DNA from: Burkholderia sp. Ac-20365 | GTDB taxonomy: Bacteria; Pseudomonadota; Gammaproteobacteria; Burkholderiales; Burkholderiaceae | Direction: 5' to 3' | Assembly: GCF_017104715.1 (NCBI RefSeq) | Contig: NZ_JAAGPI010000008.1 | Span: 248,001-312,000 of the forward strand | DNA length: 64,000 nt | In this document: one piece after another, positions 43,353 to 52,658 of the stretch | How positions within the stretch are numbered: position 1 is the stretch's first letter | How the letters are laid out: each line of letters starts with the position of its first letter | Translations under genes and position numbers: made by a program | Notes under the pieces: generated by a model | Told to the model about the DNA's origin: nothing | Databases searched by the model: none | What the model saw: the letters and a program-made list of their open reading frames with translations, nothing else

Positions 43353-44078
43353 TTAAGCCGCTTCAGCATGCGCCACAACGGTATCCTCGTTCGATCGCAA
43401 ATGCAGCAGCCGATAGCCACTCTTGTACACGGGCTGCAGACGGAATTCGTTATGCGGCTCGATCTGCAGCAACAGACGAAGACGCGACACGTGGCTGTCG
43501 ATCGTGCGCGTGACTTCGCGGAACTCGCGGCCCCACACCATCGCGAAGATATGGTCTCGCGACAGCACGCGGCCGATATTCGAGAAGAACAGCGACGCCA
43601 GCCGATACTGCGTGCCCGACAGTTGCACCGGCGCGCCGCGCAGCGTAACGAGTTGACGGCGGGTGTCGAAATGATACGGGCCGACGTCGAAGCTATCTTT
43701 GCCGTAGCGTTCCGGATAAGCGCGGCGCAGCAGCGCGAGCAGGCGCTCGCGGAATTCCGCATGCCGCACGGGCAACGTCGCGTAATCGTCCGCGCCCAGC
43801 ACGAAGGCGCGCACGACGCTCTCCTCCGAACCATCCGTCGACACGAACATCACGGGCATCCGCTCGCCGCCGACTGAGCGCACCGCCTTCAGCACGTCGG
43901 TGCCCGACAGACGCAGCGCGTGCCAGTCGAGGATCAGCAGATCGACCGTCGAGCGGGCGAGCACCTTGGAAAGCGTCAGGCCGTCTTCGTAAAGAGCGCA
44001 ACTGTGACCGGCCTGAACGATGATTTTTTCGAGCAATTTCCCCTGCACGAGGTCACGCTGAAGAATGGCGATACGCAT
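43353..44078 (-). CDS. OmpR-type response regulator with a degenerate receiver
   Basis: A 241-residue two-domain regulator. The receiver (about 1-118) keeps D51 in LLILDWH, but the acidic pair is reduced (ILQRD, only D9) and the usual switch lysine before proline is leucine (L102 in ATLPV). A C-terminal winged helix (about 135-228) with RTIDSHVSRLR and YKSGYRLL is intact. No histidine kinase gene adjoins. It may work without phosphorylation or with altered kinetics. The ATG at 44078 begins the receiver; upstream codons are excluded. Confidence 0.83.
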   Translation of the reverse strand: MRIAILQRDLVQGKLLEKIIVQAGHSCALYEDGLTLSKVLARSTVDLLILDWHALRLSGTDVLKAVRSVGGERMPVMFVSTDGSEESVVRAFVLGADDYATLPVRHAEFRERLLALLRRAYPERYGKDSFDVGPYHFDTRRQLVTLRGAPVQLSGTQYRLASLFFSNIGRVLSRDHIFAMVWGREFREVTRTIDSHVSRLRLLLQIEPHNEFRLQPVYKSGYRLLHLRSNEDTVVAHAEAA

Positions 44079-44341
44079 AAATGGTTTCCCGACAATTGGT
44101 CCAGGATCGCGATTCTGTTCAGGCAGCCCTGTTAAGCCCATCAGACTTGTCCGAATTTGCAAAGATTCTGCGACACTTTCGATCCTGTAAAATCACGGGT
44201 TGGCCAGAATCGTCATCACGCCGCCCTATCCGGACCGGCGTGCCGTGTCCCGTGCGCTACCCCGCACTGCCGCACTCCTGCCTGACGAACGCCGTGCTCC
44301 GCGCGCAACGCGCGGCTCTTCTATTCATACAACGACAGGCA

Positions 44342-45649
44342 ATGCAAGCAACAGAACTGGGTAGACCACACGCCCGGGACGGCGCGCACGCGCGTCCCCT
44401 CACCGGTAACGACTACAAGACGCTCAGCCTCGCCGCGCTCGGCGGCGCGCTCGAGTTCTACGACTTCATCATCTTCGTGTTCTTCGCTCCGGCGATCGGA
44501 CAACTGTTCTTTCCGCAGTCGATTCCCGACTGGCTGCGCCAGCTGCAGACTTTCGGCATCTTCGCCGCGGGTTACCTGGCGCGGCCGCTGGGCGGCATCA
44601 TCATGGCGCACTTCGGCGACCTGCTCGGCCGCAAGCGCATGTTCACGCTGAGCGTGCTGCTGATGTCCCTGCCCACGCTGATGATGGGCATGCTGCCCAC
44701 CTACGCCAGCATCGGCATCATGGCGCCCGTGCTGCTGCTCCTGTTCCGCGTGATGCAGGGCGCGGCTGTCGGCGGCGAAGTGCCGGGCGCGTGGGTGTTC
44801 GTCTCCGAGCACGTGCCGCAGCGGCACGTCGGCTATGCGTGCGGCACGCTGACGGCGGGTCTGACCGCCGGCATTCTGCTCGGCTCGCTGGTTGCGTCGG
44901 CGGTAAACCGCCATTTCGCAGCCGCTGAAATCGCCGATTTCGCGTGGCGCATTCCGTTCCTGCTCGGCGGCGTATTCGGCCTCTTTTCGGTGTATCTGCG
45001 CCGATGGCTGCACGAAACCCCCGTGTTCGCCGAAATGAAGCAGCGCAAGTCGCTGGCTGCCGAAATCCCGCTGAAGGCCGTGCTGCGCGATCATGGCCGC
45101 GCCGTGATCGTGTCGATGCTGCTCACGTGGATGCTGTCGGCGGCAATCGTCGTCGTGATCCTGATGACGCCGACGCTCCTGCAAAAGCAGTTTCACATCG
45201 CGCCCGCGCAGGCGCTTTTCGCCAATAGCGTCGCGACGCTGTGTCTGACGATCGGCTGCGTGCTGGCCGGTTCGCTCGCGGGCCGCTTCGGCGCAGGCCG
45301 CACGATTTTCGTCGGCTGCGTGGGCCTTGGCATCTCGTACTACGTGCTGTTCCAGCAACTCGCCGTCGATAGCGCGATGCTCGTGCCGCTTTACGCGATT
45401 GCGGGCCTGTTCGTCGGCGTGATCGGCGCGGTGCCGTTCGTGATGGTCAACGCGTTTCCGCCTGTGGTGCGCTTCTCGGGCATCTCGTTCTCGTACAACG
45501 TCGCGTACGCGGTGTTCGGCGGTCTTACGCCGATCGTCGTGTCGCTGATGCTGAAGTCGAATCCGATGGCGCCCGCGTTCTACGTCGGCGCGCTGTGTGT
45601 GATCGGCGCACTAACGGCGTGCTGCGTGAAGAAGGACGCCGCGCAATAA
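44342..45649 (+). CDS. MFS transporter, metabolite:H+ symporter (ProP-like) family
   Basis: A 435-residue MHS-type transporter. GGALEFYDFIIFVFFAPAIG in TM1 and the motif HFGDLLGRKRMF after TM2 are characteristic; about 12 helices. Relatives take up proline, betaine, dicarboxylates or aromatic acids. Its position next to the hydroxyproline cluster makes it a possible hydroxyproline importer, but a response-regulator gene intervenes, so this is inference. The ATG at 44342 is preferred; upstream codons of the frame lie in the divergent promoter region. Confidence 0.83.
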   Translation: MQATELGRPHARDGAHARPLTGNDYKTLSLAALGGALEFYDFIIFVFFAPAIGQLFFPQSIPDWLRQLQTFGIFAAGYLARPLGGIIMAHFGDLLGRKRMFTLSVLLMSLPTLMMGMLPTYASIGIMAPVLLLLFRVMQGAAVGGEVPGAWVFVSEHVPQRHVGYACGTLTAGLTAGILLGSLVASAVNRHFAAAEIADFAWRIPFLLGGVFGLFSVYLRRWLHETPVFAEMKQRKSLAAEIPLKAVLRDHGRAVIVSMLLTWMLSAAIVVVILMTPTLLQKQFHIAPAQALFANSVATLCLTIGCVLAGSLAGRFGAGRTIFVGCVGLGISYYVLFQQLAVDSAMLVPLYAIAGLFVGVIGAVPFVMVNAFPPVVRFSGISFSYNVAYAVFGGLTPIVVSLMLKSNPMAPAFYVGALCVIGALTACCVKKDAAQ

Positions 45650-45763
45650 CGCAGTTGCAGTGGCGTGCGAGGGCACGCCACTTGCCGTTCTGGACCGGCC
45701 GTCGCATCGACACTTCAAGCCGGTCCGAAACGTCGCAGGGCAGGGCCGCCCTATCATCGACGC

Positions 45764-47251
45764 ATGAATACCTCTCCCGCACCCCGCTTCACGCCGGCGC
45801 TCGCGCGCGTCCTCGCGACGGTGAGCGTCGGCTTCGTCGTCACCCAACTCGACGTGACCATCGTCAATATCGCGCTCGCGAAGATCGGCGCGGATCTGCG
45901 CGCGAACGTCACCGGCCTGCAATGGATCGTCGATGCGTACACGCTCGCGTTCGCCGTGCTGATGCTGTCGGCGGGTGTGCTCGGCGACCGCTTCGGCGCA
46001 CGGCGGATGTTCGCGTGCGGCATCGCGCTGTTCGCGGCGGCGTCGCTCGTGTGCGGGCTGGCAACCGACGCCACCATGCTGGTCGCCGCGCGCGCCGTGC
46101 AAGGCATGGGCGCGGCGGCCATGCTGCCCAATTCGCTTGCGCTGCTCAACGAGGCGTGCCGCCACGACCCGAAGCTGCGCGCCCGCGCCGTGGGCCTGTG
46201 GACGGCGGCAGGCGCGATTGCGATTGCGGCTGGGCCGGTGATCGGCGGATTGCTGATTGCCGGGTTCGGCTGGCGCGCGATCTTTCTGGTGAATCTGCCG
46301 ATCTGTGTGCTGGGACTGGCCGCGACCTTCGCGTGGGTGCCTCAGCCGCGCGACGCTGCCGCATCGCATCCGCCTTCCGCGACTTCAGGCGTGCGCGGCA
46401 TCGATCCCGCCGGCCAGTTGCTCGCGATCGTCGCGCTGACGGCCTTCACGGGCGCCGTGATCGAATGGCGTCCGCTCGGGCTGATGCATCCGCTGGTTGG
46501 CGGCGGCTTCGTGCTGGCGCTGATCGCCGCGGTTGCATTCGTCGTCACCGAACGGCGCGTCGATTCGCCGATGCTGCCGCTCGCGTTCTTCGCCAACCGC
46601 ACGTTCAGCGCGGCCGTGCTGTTCGGCATCTGCGTGAATCTGACTTACTACGGCGTGGTATTCGTGCTGAGCCTGTACCTGCAGCACGCGCGCGGCGAGA
46701 CGCCGCTCCAGGCGGGTCTCGCCTTCCTGCCGCTGACGGGCGGATTTCTCGTCTCGAACGTCGCGAGCGGCTGGGTCGTCGGACGATTCGGCGCGCGCGT
46801 GCCGATGATCGCGGGCGCGATCACGGCCGCGCTCGGCTATGGGCTGTTGCACTTCGCGCAAGCCGCCTCGCCGCTCTGGATGCTGCTCGCGCCGTTCCTG
46901 CTGATTCCGTCCGGCATGGGCCTCGCCGTTCCGGCGATGACCACGGCCGTGCTCGCTTCCGTCGACGGACCGCGCGCGGGCACGGCGTCGGCGGTGCTGA
47001 ATACGGCGCGTCAGGCTGGTGGCGCTATCGGCGTAGCGGCGTTCGGCGCGCTTGCGAGCGCGTCGGATTCAACAGGCGCAGCGCACGTGGTGGCTGGCCT
47101 GCAATTGGCGACGCTGATTTCATCGTGCGTGCTGCTGTGCGCGCTCGGACTCGCGTGTCTCGTGCATCCCGACGCGCACGCGCGCAATCAACCGAACAAT
47201 CGCCCGTGCGAAGAGCGCAACGGCGCCCGGCCCGCGAACGCGAGCAAATGA
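45764..47251 (+). CDS. MFS drug-efflux transporter, DHA2 family
   Basis: A 495-residue 14-helix exporter. TM1 includes VTQLDVTIVNIALAKIGADL, then GLQWIVDAYTLAFAVLMLSAG and motif A in GVLGDRFGARRMF; motif C glycines in AAGPVIGGLLI. It is a paralog in family terms of the exporter at 14119. The ATG at 45764 gives standard length. It follows the MHS transporter by 114 bp on the same strand with no regulator nearby. Confidence 0.87.
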   Translation: MNTSPAPRFTPALARVLATVSVGFVVTQLDVTIVNIALAKIGADLRANVTGLQWIVDAYTLAFAVLMLSAGVLGDRFGARRMFACGIALFAAASLVCGLATDATMLVAARAVQGMGAAAMLPNSLALLNEACRHDPKLRARAVGLWTAAGAIAIAAGPVIGGLLIAGFGWRAIFLVNLPICVLGLAATFAWVPQPRDAAASHPPSATSGVRGIDPAGQLLAIVALTAFTGAVIEWRPLGLMHPLVGGGFVLALIAAVAFVVTERRVDSPMLPLAFFANRTFSAAVLFGICVNLTYYGVVFVLSLYLQHARGETPLQAGLAFLPLTGGFLVSNVASGWVVGRFGARVPMIAGAITAALGYGLLHFAQAASPLWMLLAPFLLIPSGMGLAVPAMTTAVLASVDGPRAGTASAVLNTARQAGGAIGVAAFGALASASDSTGAAHVVAGLQLATLISSCVLLCALGLACLVHPDAHARNQPNNRPCEERNGARPANASK

Positions 47252-47294
47252 CGCCTGCGTGACGCAACAAAAAGCGCTACAAAAAAGCGCCACA

Positions 47295-47337
47295 AAAAGC
47301 ACAACACCCACGACGCACGCGGCGTCGTGGGTGTTGT
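47295..47337. terminator. Strong terminator between convergent genes
   Basis: A perfect 16-bp stem, ACAACACCCACGACGC (47301-47316) with GCGTCGTGGGTGTTGT (47322-47337), has a 5-nt loop. The minus strand continues into T-rich sequence (AAAAAG at 47295-47299 of the plus strand); the plus side has CGTTTGTT. It probably serves both convergent genes. Confidence 0.85.
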
Positions 47338-47362
47338 CGTTTGTTCAAACGGGAAGCAGACG

Positions 47363-47635
47363 TTACAGCGAGGTTTCCTGAATTGCGCCCGTATCGAGCG
47401 CCTTTTCGATCAGACCTTCGTTCTGCACTTTGCGAATCGCGTCGGCGACGAGCTTTTCCGGCTGTTCGATTTCCGCCTTGATCGAGCTGATCAATCCGGC
47501 TGCGTCGAGGATCACCAGCGTTTCGGCCGAGTCGGCCCGGCTGATGATCACGCGATGCGGCGTCGGCCCCTCGCCGAGGCTGGCGCAAAACTGCATGACC
47601 GTGCCGTTGATCGTTTGGTCAAAAGCTTGAATCAT
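47363..47635 (-). CDS. Small hypothetical protein
   Basis: A 90-residue soluble protein. A beta-rich first half (TVMQFCASLGEGPTPHRVIISRADSAETLVILDAAG) is followed by a helical second half (IKAEIEQPEKLVADAIRKVQNEGLIEKAL). AAGGAGC precedes the ATG at 47635. I do not recognise the family. It is closed by the strong terminator at 47301-47337. Confidence 0.65.
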   Translation of the reverse strand: MIQAFDQTINGTVMQFCASLGEGPTPHRVIISRADSAETLVILDAAGLISSIKAEIEQPEKLVADAIRKVQNEGLIEKALDTGAIQETSL

Positions 47636-47772
47636 CGCGTGCTCCTTATGGTCGAACTGGCTTGCCCAGCGGTTGCATGACGTGTTGCATCCGGAATGCT
47701 GCACGAATGATGCCCGCTCTTTCGGCAGCCGCGCAACGCAGGGCGCATGTCATGCCGCTGCGCGCACAACGA

Positions 47773-48210
47773 TCAAAGGCTGCTGCCAAGCCCGCCGCGC
47801 GGCGCCCGCGCGCCATCGATGCTGAAGCGGCCCGCGCCCGTCACGAACAGCAGCAGGAAACCGCCGGCAATACCGACGTTTTTCCAGAAATGGATGATCA
47901 TGTCGCGCTGCAAGGCGGCGTCGGTGATATTCCAGAAGTCGTGTCCGAGGACGGCCGTCGCGATCGTGTACACGGCCATGAACAGACCCAGCGCGCGAAT
48001 CCTGAAACCGACCACGAGGAAGATGCCGCCGAGTACCTCGACAGCCGTCGCAATCGGCGCGGCGATCTGCACGAGCGGCACGCCCTTCGATTGCAGATAC
48101 CCGACGAAACCCGCATAGCCGAGCAGCTTCATCACGCCGCCCCAAAGAAACAGTACGGCAAGCGCGAGGCGGGCAAGAAGAATTACGCCGGAATCGACGG
48201 GACGCGTCAT
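47773..48210 (-). CDS. DoxX family membrane protein
   Basis: A 145-residue protein with four membrane segments. The DoxX features are LLARLALAVLFLWGGVMKLLGYAGFVGYLQSKGVP and a VEVLGGIFLVVGFRIRALGLFMAVYTI core. DoxX proteins in other bacteria act in quinone or thiosulfate oxidation or redox homeostasis; the role is unknown here. It is divergent from the DeoR regulator across 307 bp with no other gene. Confidence 0.85.
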   Translation of the reverse strand: MTRPVDSGVILLARLALAVLFLWGGVMKLLGYAGFVGYLQSKGVPLVQIAAPIATAVEVLGGIFLVVGFRIRALGLFMAVYTIATAVLGHDFWNITDAALQRDMIIHFWKNVGIAGGFLLLFVTGAGRFSIDGARAPRGGLGSSL

Positions 48211-48426
48211 GGATGTGGCTCCTGATTTGAATTAAGCAGAAGACCGGGCCGCACGTCATCAGTTCCCGGGCGCTGAAATCAGCATAAGTGGAACGCACCG
48301 CTTTTCCAAGGCGATCGACGCAAGCCCAACCCGACGCGCCGCTGCGGGTTTTCCTCGGTCGATCATGCATATCGACGCCAATGCCTGCACATTAAGCAAA
48401 TTCATCGGCCGATGCATGCACAGGTT

Positions 48427-48435
48427 TGTTATAAT
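48427..48435 (+). promoter_or_regulatory. Extended -10 promoter upstream of the DeoR gene
   Basis: TGTTATAAT matches a perfect extended -10 (TGnTATAAT), 83 bases before the DeoR ATG. No good -35 is evident, which is common with extended -10 elements. The remaining 48211-48517 gap holds no gene. Confidence 0.55.
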
Positions 48436-48517
48436 CTTCTCAGGAAATCGAACAAAATCTAACGCACCGTTTCCGTACAACATCGCTGCTCACTATCGCG
48501 TTAAAGAGACCATCCCC

Positions 48518-49237
48518 ATGTTGAAAACTGAACGTCTGCGCATGCTCGCCGATGCTCTGGCCAAACAGAGCGTGATGCGCCTGCGCGATGCGGCGACACT
48601 CCTGGGCGTGTCGGAAATGACGGTACGCCGCGACATTGCTGCGAGCCCTGGGCATTTCACGTATCTGGGCGGCTATATCGTCAGTGCGACGGATGTGCCG
48701 AACACGGCGGGCTATTCGCTGGAGCAGGAAAAGGACCATTTCGCGCAGGCCAAGGCGGAGGCCTCTGCTGTCGCGGCGAAGCTGATCGGCAACAACGAGA
48801 CGCTGTTCATCGACTGCGGGACGACGCTGACCACGCTGGCGCGGCTGATTCCTAACGACATGCATGTCACCGTGGTTTGCTACTCGCTGAACGTCGCGGA
48901 GATTTTGCGGCGCAAGCCGAATGTGCGGATGATCTTGCTGGGCGGCGTATATGTGCCTTCTTCGGATTCTTTTTCTGGTGAAGAGAGTATTGAAGTGCTC
49001 CGGCGTATGGGGATCAATAAGGCGTTTATTTCAGCTGGTGGCGTGGATGATGCGCGCGGTGTGACTTGCTGGAATTTTCACGAAGTGGCATTGAAGCAGG
49101 CTGCCATGGCGGCGGCTGTTGAGAGTCATCTCGTTGTGGATAGCAGTAAGTTTGGTGTTGTTAAGGCTGTTCGGTTTTCAATGATTGAAGAGTTTAGTTC
49201 TGTTATCACTGAGAAAGGGCAGAGTAAGCGGAAGTGA
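48518..49237 (+). CDS. DeoR/GlpR family transcriptional regulator
   Basis: A 239-residue sugar-responsive regulator. The N-terminal HTH (about 5-55) contains LRDAATLLGVSEMTVRRDIA; the C-terminal DeoR sensor has LFIDCGTTLTTLARLIP and SAGGVDDARGVTCWNFHEVALKQAAMAAA, the phosphosugar-binding fold. It is convergent with the deoC/ALDH/kinase/ABC operon across repeat R3 and is its likely repressor, sensing a deoxyribose- or ribose-phosphate. The last about 200 bases are unusually G/T-rich next to R3. The ATG at 48518 follows a weak AAAGAGA. Confidence 0.85.
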   Translation: MLKTERLRMLADALAKQSVMRLRDAATLLGVSEMTVRRDIAASPGHFTYLGGYIVSATDVPNTAGYSLEQEKDHFAQAKAEASAVAAKLIGNNETLFIDCGTTLTTLARLIPNDMHVTVVCYSLNVAEILRRKPNVRMILLGGVYVPSSDSFSGEESIEVLRRMGINKAFISAGGVDDARGVTCWNFHEVALKQAAMAAAVESHLVVDSSKFGVVKAVRFSMIEEFSSVITEKGQSKRK

Positions 49238-49991
49238 TTTTTTTGTCGTGCGACGGCTGGTATGGTTTGCTTGTGTTTGCGCTGGCATCCGCGATGTGTT
49301 TTGCCTGTTTCATGCGTTGCCCCTGTGCGGGGCGGCACTTACTTTCTTTGCCGCCGCAAAGAAAGTAAGCAAAGAAAGCGGCCAACACCGCAAATTCTAG
49401 TTCTTGCCTGAGGGCCCCCACAGGTTCCTCTCCTTCACACGGCAACCCCTACGCTCAATGCCCGTTGCCAGCACTCTTAATGTGCGCCTCACCCACTTCA
49501 CTCGCCCGCAACGCAGCCAGCGGCAGCGACCGCTTTGCGCCGCCTAGGTGGCAAACTGTGTGTAGGCCGTAGTGCTTCACACCGCGGCGCTCCTACGACA
49601 CCGATCATGCGTTCCAGCTGCGCCAGTATTCCCGTCTGGAGTGGTACGCATACGCCGCGATACCCTACACACAGTTTGCCGCTATAGAACCGATGCAATT
49701 TAATCGCACGTGTGGCGACGCGGGAGGGTGAAGCGGGTGAGGCGCTAATTCGAAGCGTTGGCAGCGGGCAATGATAGGAACGCTGCCGTGAACGGCACGG
49801 GGCCGCTGAGGGCCCGTGGGTAAGTGGCAAAAGCTTGCGGTGTGAGCGGCTTTCTTTGCTTACTTTCTTTGCCGCGGCAAAGAAAGTAAGTGCCGCCCCG
49901 CACAGGGGCGACGCATGAAACACGAAAGCATGACGCGGATGCCAGCGCTAACACGAGCAAACCAAACAAAGCGTCGCGAAGACAAATCCCG
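49238..49991. repeat. R element copy 3 (complete)
   Basis: It fills the whole gap between the convergent DeoR and permease stop codons, as R2 does between its neighbours. Left hairpin 49338-49369, inner pair GGCAAACTGTGTGTAGG (49550-49566) and CCTACACACAGTTTGCC (49664-49680), right palindrome 49859-49890. It differs from R1, R2 and R4 in carrying CTTACTTTC in the right palindrome in place of CCTACTTTTC, and in a diverged middle arm. Left end G/T-rich, right end A/C-rich. Confidence 0.9.
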
Positions 49992-51038
49992 TTACGTTTT
50001 CCGCTGAAGAGCAAACAACGTCCCAGCAATCAAAATAAACGCCCCGATAATAACTTTCTGCCAGGTACTAGGCACCCCAACAAGAATAAGAACGCTATTA
50101 ATGAGGGTAACGAGCACAACTCCGAGCAAGGTGCCCGCAACAGTCCCGGTCCCGCCGGTAATCCGGGCCCCGCCCAGAATAACAGCAGCAATCACATCAA
50201 GCTCAGTCCCAACAAGATCGAAGGGATTGGCAAGCCGGTTATTCGACACATGCAGAATGCCGGCAATCCCGGCAAGCATCCCGGTATACCCGAACACAAA
50301 AAGATGAATCGCCCGCAGGTTATACCCAAGCCGCTCGGCAATAGCGAGACTGCCACCCATGGCATACACACCACGCCCCATCATCGTGCGATTCAGCAGC
50401 CACCAGGTCACCACCGCTGCAAGCACCAAAGCCACAACAGAGACAGGCAAGACGGCCCGCAGTCCGTCGGCAGTGTGATAGAAAAACAGCGGAATACGCC
50501 CGAAATGATCCATGCTATGCGGGATATTCATAAAGAACGTCGTGCCGACAAACGTCAGCAAGATCCCGCGATACAGATACTGCGTGCCAATTGTCACGAT
50601 CAGCGAAGGCGCTTTCAGCCGATGCACCAGCACGCCATTGATCACCCCGAGCACAATGCCGCCCACGGCACCCACAACAAGAATCAGCGCAAACGGCGCA
50701 TCCGGCCACCAGGCAAACACGGCCTTGGTAATCGCATACATCGTCAACGCGCCGATCGCCGTGAACGACACATCGATCCCACCCGACGCGAGCACCACGA
50801 GCGTACCCAGCGCAAACAACGACATCGTCGTCGCCGAATGCAACAGATCGAACAGCGTCGCAAACTGGAAGAAGCGCGGATTGATCGCACCGACAATCAC
50901 ACAGGTCACCACGATCAACGCCCCAGTGAACCACTCCGGGTTGCGCGAGAGTTTCGCGCGCCACGTAGGCGGTTTCACCTCGGGCGCGATTTCGACGACG
51001 TTGGGTGTAGTCACGGTCCGGTTCATGATTGACGACAT
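49992..51038 (-). CDS. Sugar ABC transporter permease (RbsC-like), second
   Basis: A 348-residue permease with about 10 membrane segments: LFALGTLVVLASGGIDVSFTAIGALT, GVINGVLVHRLKAPSLIVTIGTQYLYRG and the coupling segment VYAMGGSLAIAERLGYN. It is the last gene of the operon; the ATPase gene ends one base before it. The system has two different permeases (see 53767), as in rhamnose and autoinducer-2 type transporters. An alternative ATG lies four codons later. The 3' end is strongly A/C-rich on the plus strand beside R3. Confidence 0.87.
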   Translation of the reverse strand: MSSIMNRTVTTPNVVEIAPEVKPPTWRAKLSRNPEWFTGALIVVTCVIVGAINPRFFQFATLFDLLHSATTMSLFALGTLVVLASGGIDVSFTAIGALTMYAITKAVFAWWPDAPFALILVVGAVGGIVLGVINGVLVHRLKAPSLIVTIGTQYLYRGILLTFVGTTFFMNIPHSMDHFGRIPLFFYHTADGLRAVLPVSVVALVLAAVVTWWLLNRTMMGRGVYAMGGSLAIAERLGYNLRAIHLFVFGYTGMLAGIAGILHVSNNRLANPFDLVGTELDVIAAVILGGARITGGTGTVAGTLLGVVLVTLINSVLILVGVPSTWQKVIIGAFILIAGTLFALQRKT

Positions 51039-51039
51039 C

Positions 51040-52572
51040 TCATGCTGCCTCTGACAGCAGAGCGTGATACAGCTCCGCTTCGTTCAACTGATCCGCGCGG
51101 TACTGGCTTGCCACGCGGCCCTTCTTCATCATCAGAATGCGATCGCAGTTCTGTAACAGCTCGGGCAGGTCATCGCTGATCAGAATGATGCCGATGCCGC
51201 GCTGCGACAGCTTCTGCATGATCCGATAGATGATGTCCTTCGAGCCTACATCCACACCGACCGTCGGTCCATGCAGGATCAACACGCGCGGATCGATAGC
51301 AAGCCAGCGGCCGATCAGCACGCGCTGCTGGTTGCCGCCCGATAGCGACTGCACCGGCTTGTCGACACCCGGCGTCGCGATCTGCAGATCCTTCACCGTC
51401 TGCTCGGCAAGCTGCGTCGCACGCGTACGGTCGATCTGGCCGAAGCGGTCGCGCAGGCTCGAGATCATTGCGGTGATCACGTTGTCGCGAATCGGCTTGT
51501 CGAGGAATAACCCTTCGTTCAGGCGGTCTTCGGGCACATAGCCGATCCGATGATCCTTCGCATCCGACGGTGTGCGCAACACGACATGCTTGCCTTCGAG
51601 CGTCACTGTGCCACTCTCCGCCGGCGCCACGCCCGCCAGCGCACGCGCCAGTTCGTTGCGCCCCGAATCGAGCAACCCCGTCACGCCGAGAATTTCGCCG
51701 CGATGCAGTGCGAACGACACGTCGCGGAACTGCGTACCACGCGTGTAGCCTTTCACATCGAGCACGACTTCCTTGCCGACTTCACCTTCGCGATAGCGTT
51801 CGCTCGACAGATGACGGCCCGTCATCAGCTCGCTGATCTGCGCTTTCGTGTAATCGACGATCGGGCCTTGTGCCATCTTCTGCCCATCGCGCAGCACGAT
51901 TACTTCGCCGCCGATTGCATAGCATTCGTCGAGCTTGTGACTCACGAACAGCACCGTCACGCCCTGTGCTCGCAGATTGCCGAGCACCGCGATCAGGTTG
52001 TCCACTTCTTTCTGCGTGAGCGACGTGGTCGGCTCGTCCATGATGACGAACTTCGCTTCGCTTGCAATCGCACGCGCAATCGCGACCAGTTGCCGTGTTG
52101 CCAGCGGCAACTGTTCGATCAGCGTCGATTGAAATTCTGCATCGCCGGGCAAGCCAACGGCTTCGAGCGCTTTCGCTGCCGTGCGCGCGAGCGCCTTGCG
52201 GTCGAACGTGCGCGTGAGGCGCCCGTTGTGTTCCGCCAGTTCGGATGTGAGCGCAACGTTCTCTGCAACGCTCATATTCGGCAGCAGCGACAGGTCCTGA
52301 TAGACCGTCTCGATACCCGCTGCCAGCGATTCGAGCGCAGACAGCCGCGCGTGCGAAACGCCTTCGATCACGAGTTCGCCTTCATCGGGCGGCTGCGCGC
52401 CGGAGATGATCTTGATGAGCGTGCTCTTGCCGCAGCCGTTTTCGCCGAGCAGGTGATAAATCTGCCCGCGTTCGAACGACAGGCTCACGCCGCGCAATGC
52501 ATGCACGCCCGTGAATCGTTTGTGTACGCCGACCACTTGCAGGAACGGCGTGGAGGAAACGTTTTGATTCAT
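51040..52572 (-). CDS. Sugar ABC transporter ATP-binding protein (RbsA-like, two domains)
   Basis: A 510-residue tandem ABC ATPase. The N-terminal domain has Walker A GENGCGKST, Walker B FVIMDEP and a signature-like LPLATRQL. The C-terminal domain has a degenerate Walker A (GVTGLLDSGRNELAR), a good LSGGNQQ signature and an altered Walker B region (LILHGPT where DEP is expected). Such asymmetry is normal for CUT2 sugar importers. It pairs with the permeases at 49992 and 53767 and the binding protein at 52659. Confidence 0.89.
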   Translation of the reverse strand: MNQNVSSTPFLQVVGVHKRFTGVHALRGVSLSFERGQIYHLLGENGCGKSTLIKIISGAQPPDEGELVIEGVSHARLSALESLAAGIETVYQDLSLLPNMSVAENVALTSELAEHNGRLTRTFDRKALARTAAKALEAVGLPGDAEFQSTLIEQLPLATRQLVAIARAIASEAKFVIMDEPTTSLTQKEVDNLIAVLGNLRAQGVTVLFVSHKLDECYAIGGEVIVLRDGQKMAQGPIVDYTKAQISELMTGRHLSSERYREGEVGKEVVLDVKGYTRGTQFRDVSFALHRGEILGVTGLLDSGRNELARALAGVAPAESGTVTLEGKHVVLRTPSDAKDHRIGYVPEDRLNEGLFLDKPIRDNVITAMISSLRDRFGQIDRTRATQLAEQTVKDLQIATPGVDKPVQSLSGGNQQRVLIGRWLAIDPRVLILHGPTVGVDVGSKDIIYRIMQKLSQRGIGIILISDDLPELLQNCDRILMMKKGRVASQYRADQLNEAELYHALLSEAA

Positions 52573-52658
52573 GCTGAAAAGCCGTGCTCCAGATGAATGT
52601 CAGAGCGTGCGGATCATCACATCGACGACATGAAAACCCGCACGCGGTGATGCCACGA

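Noticed and set aside
49890..50150. Small or large plus-strand frames starting MPPRTGAT at the right arms of R elements, some running on into genes
   Set aside because: They arise from the GC-rich stem of the repeat, recur on opposite strands of the same palindrome, and continue antisense to the real permease gene.
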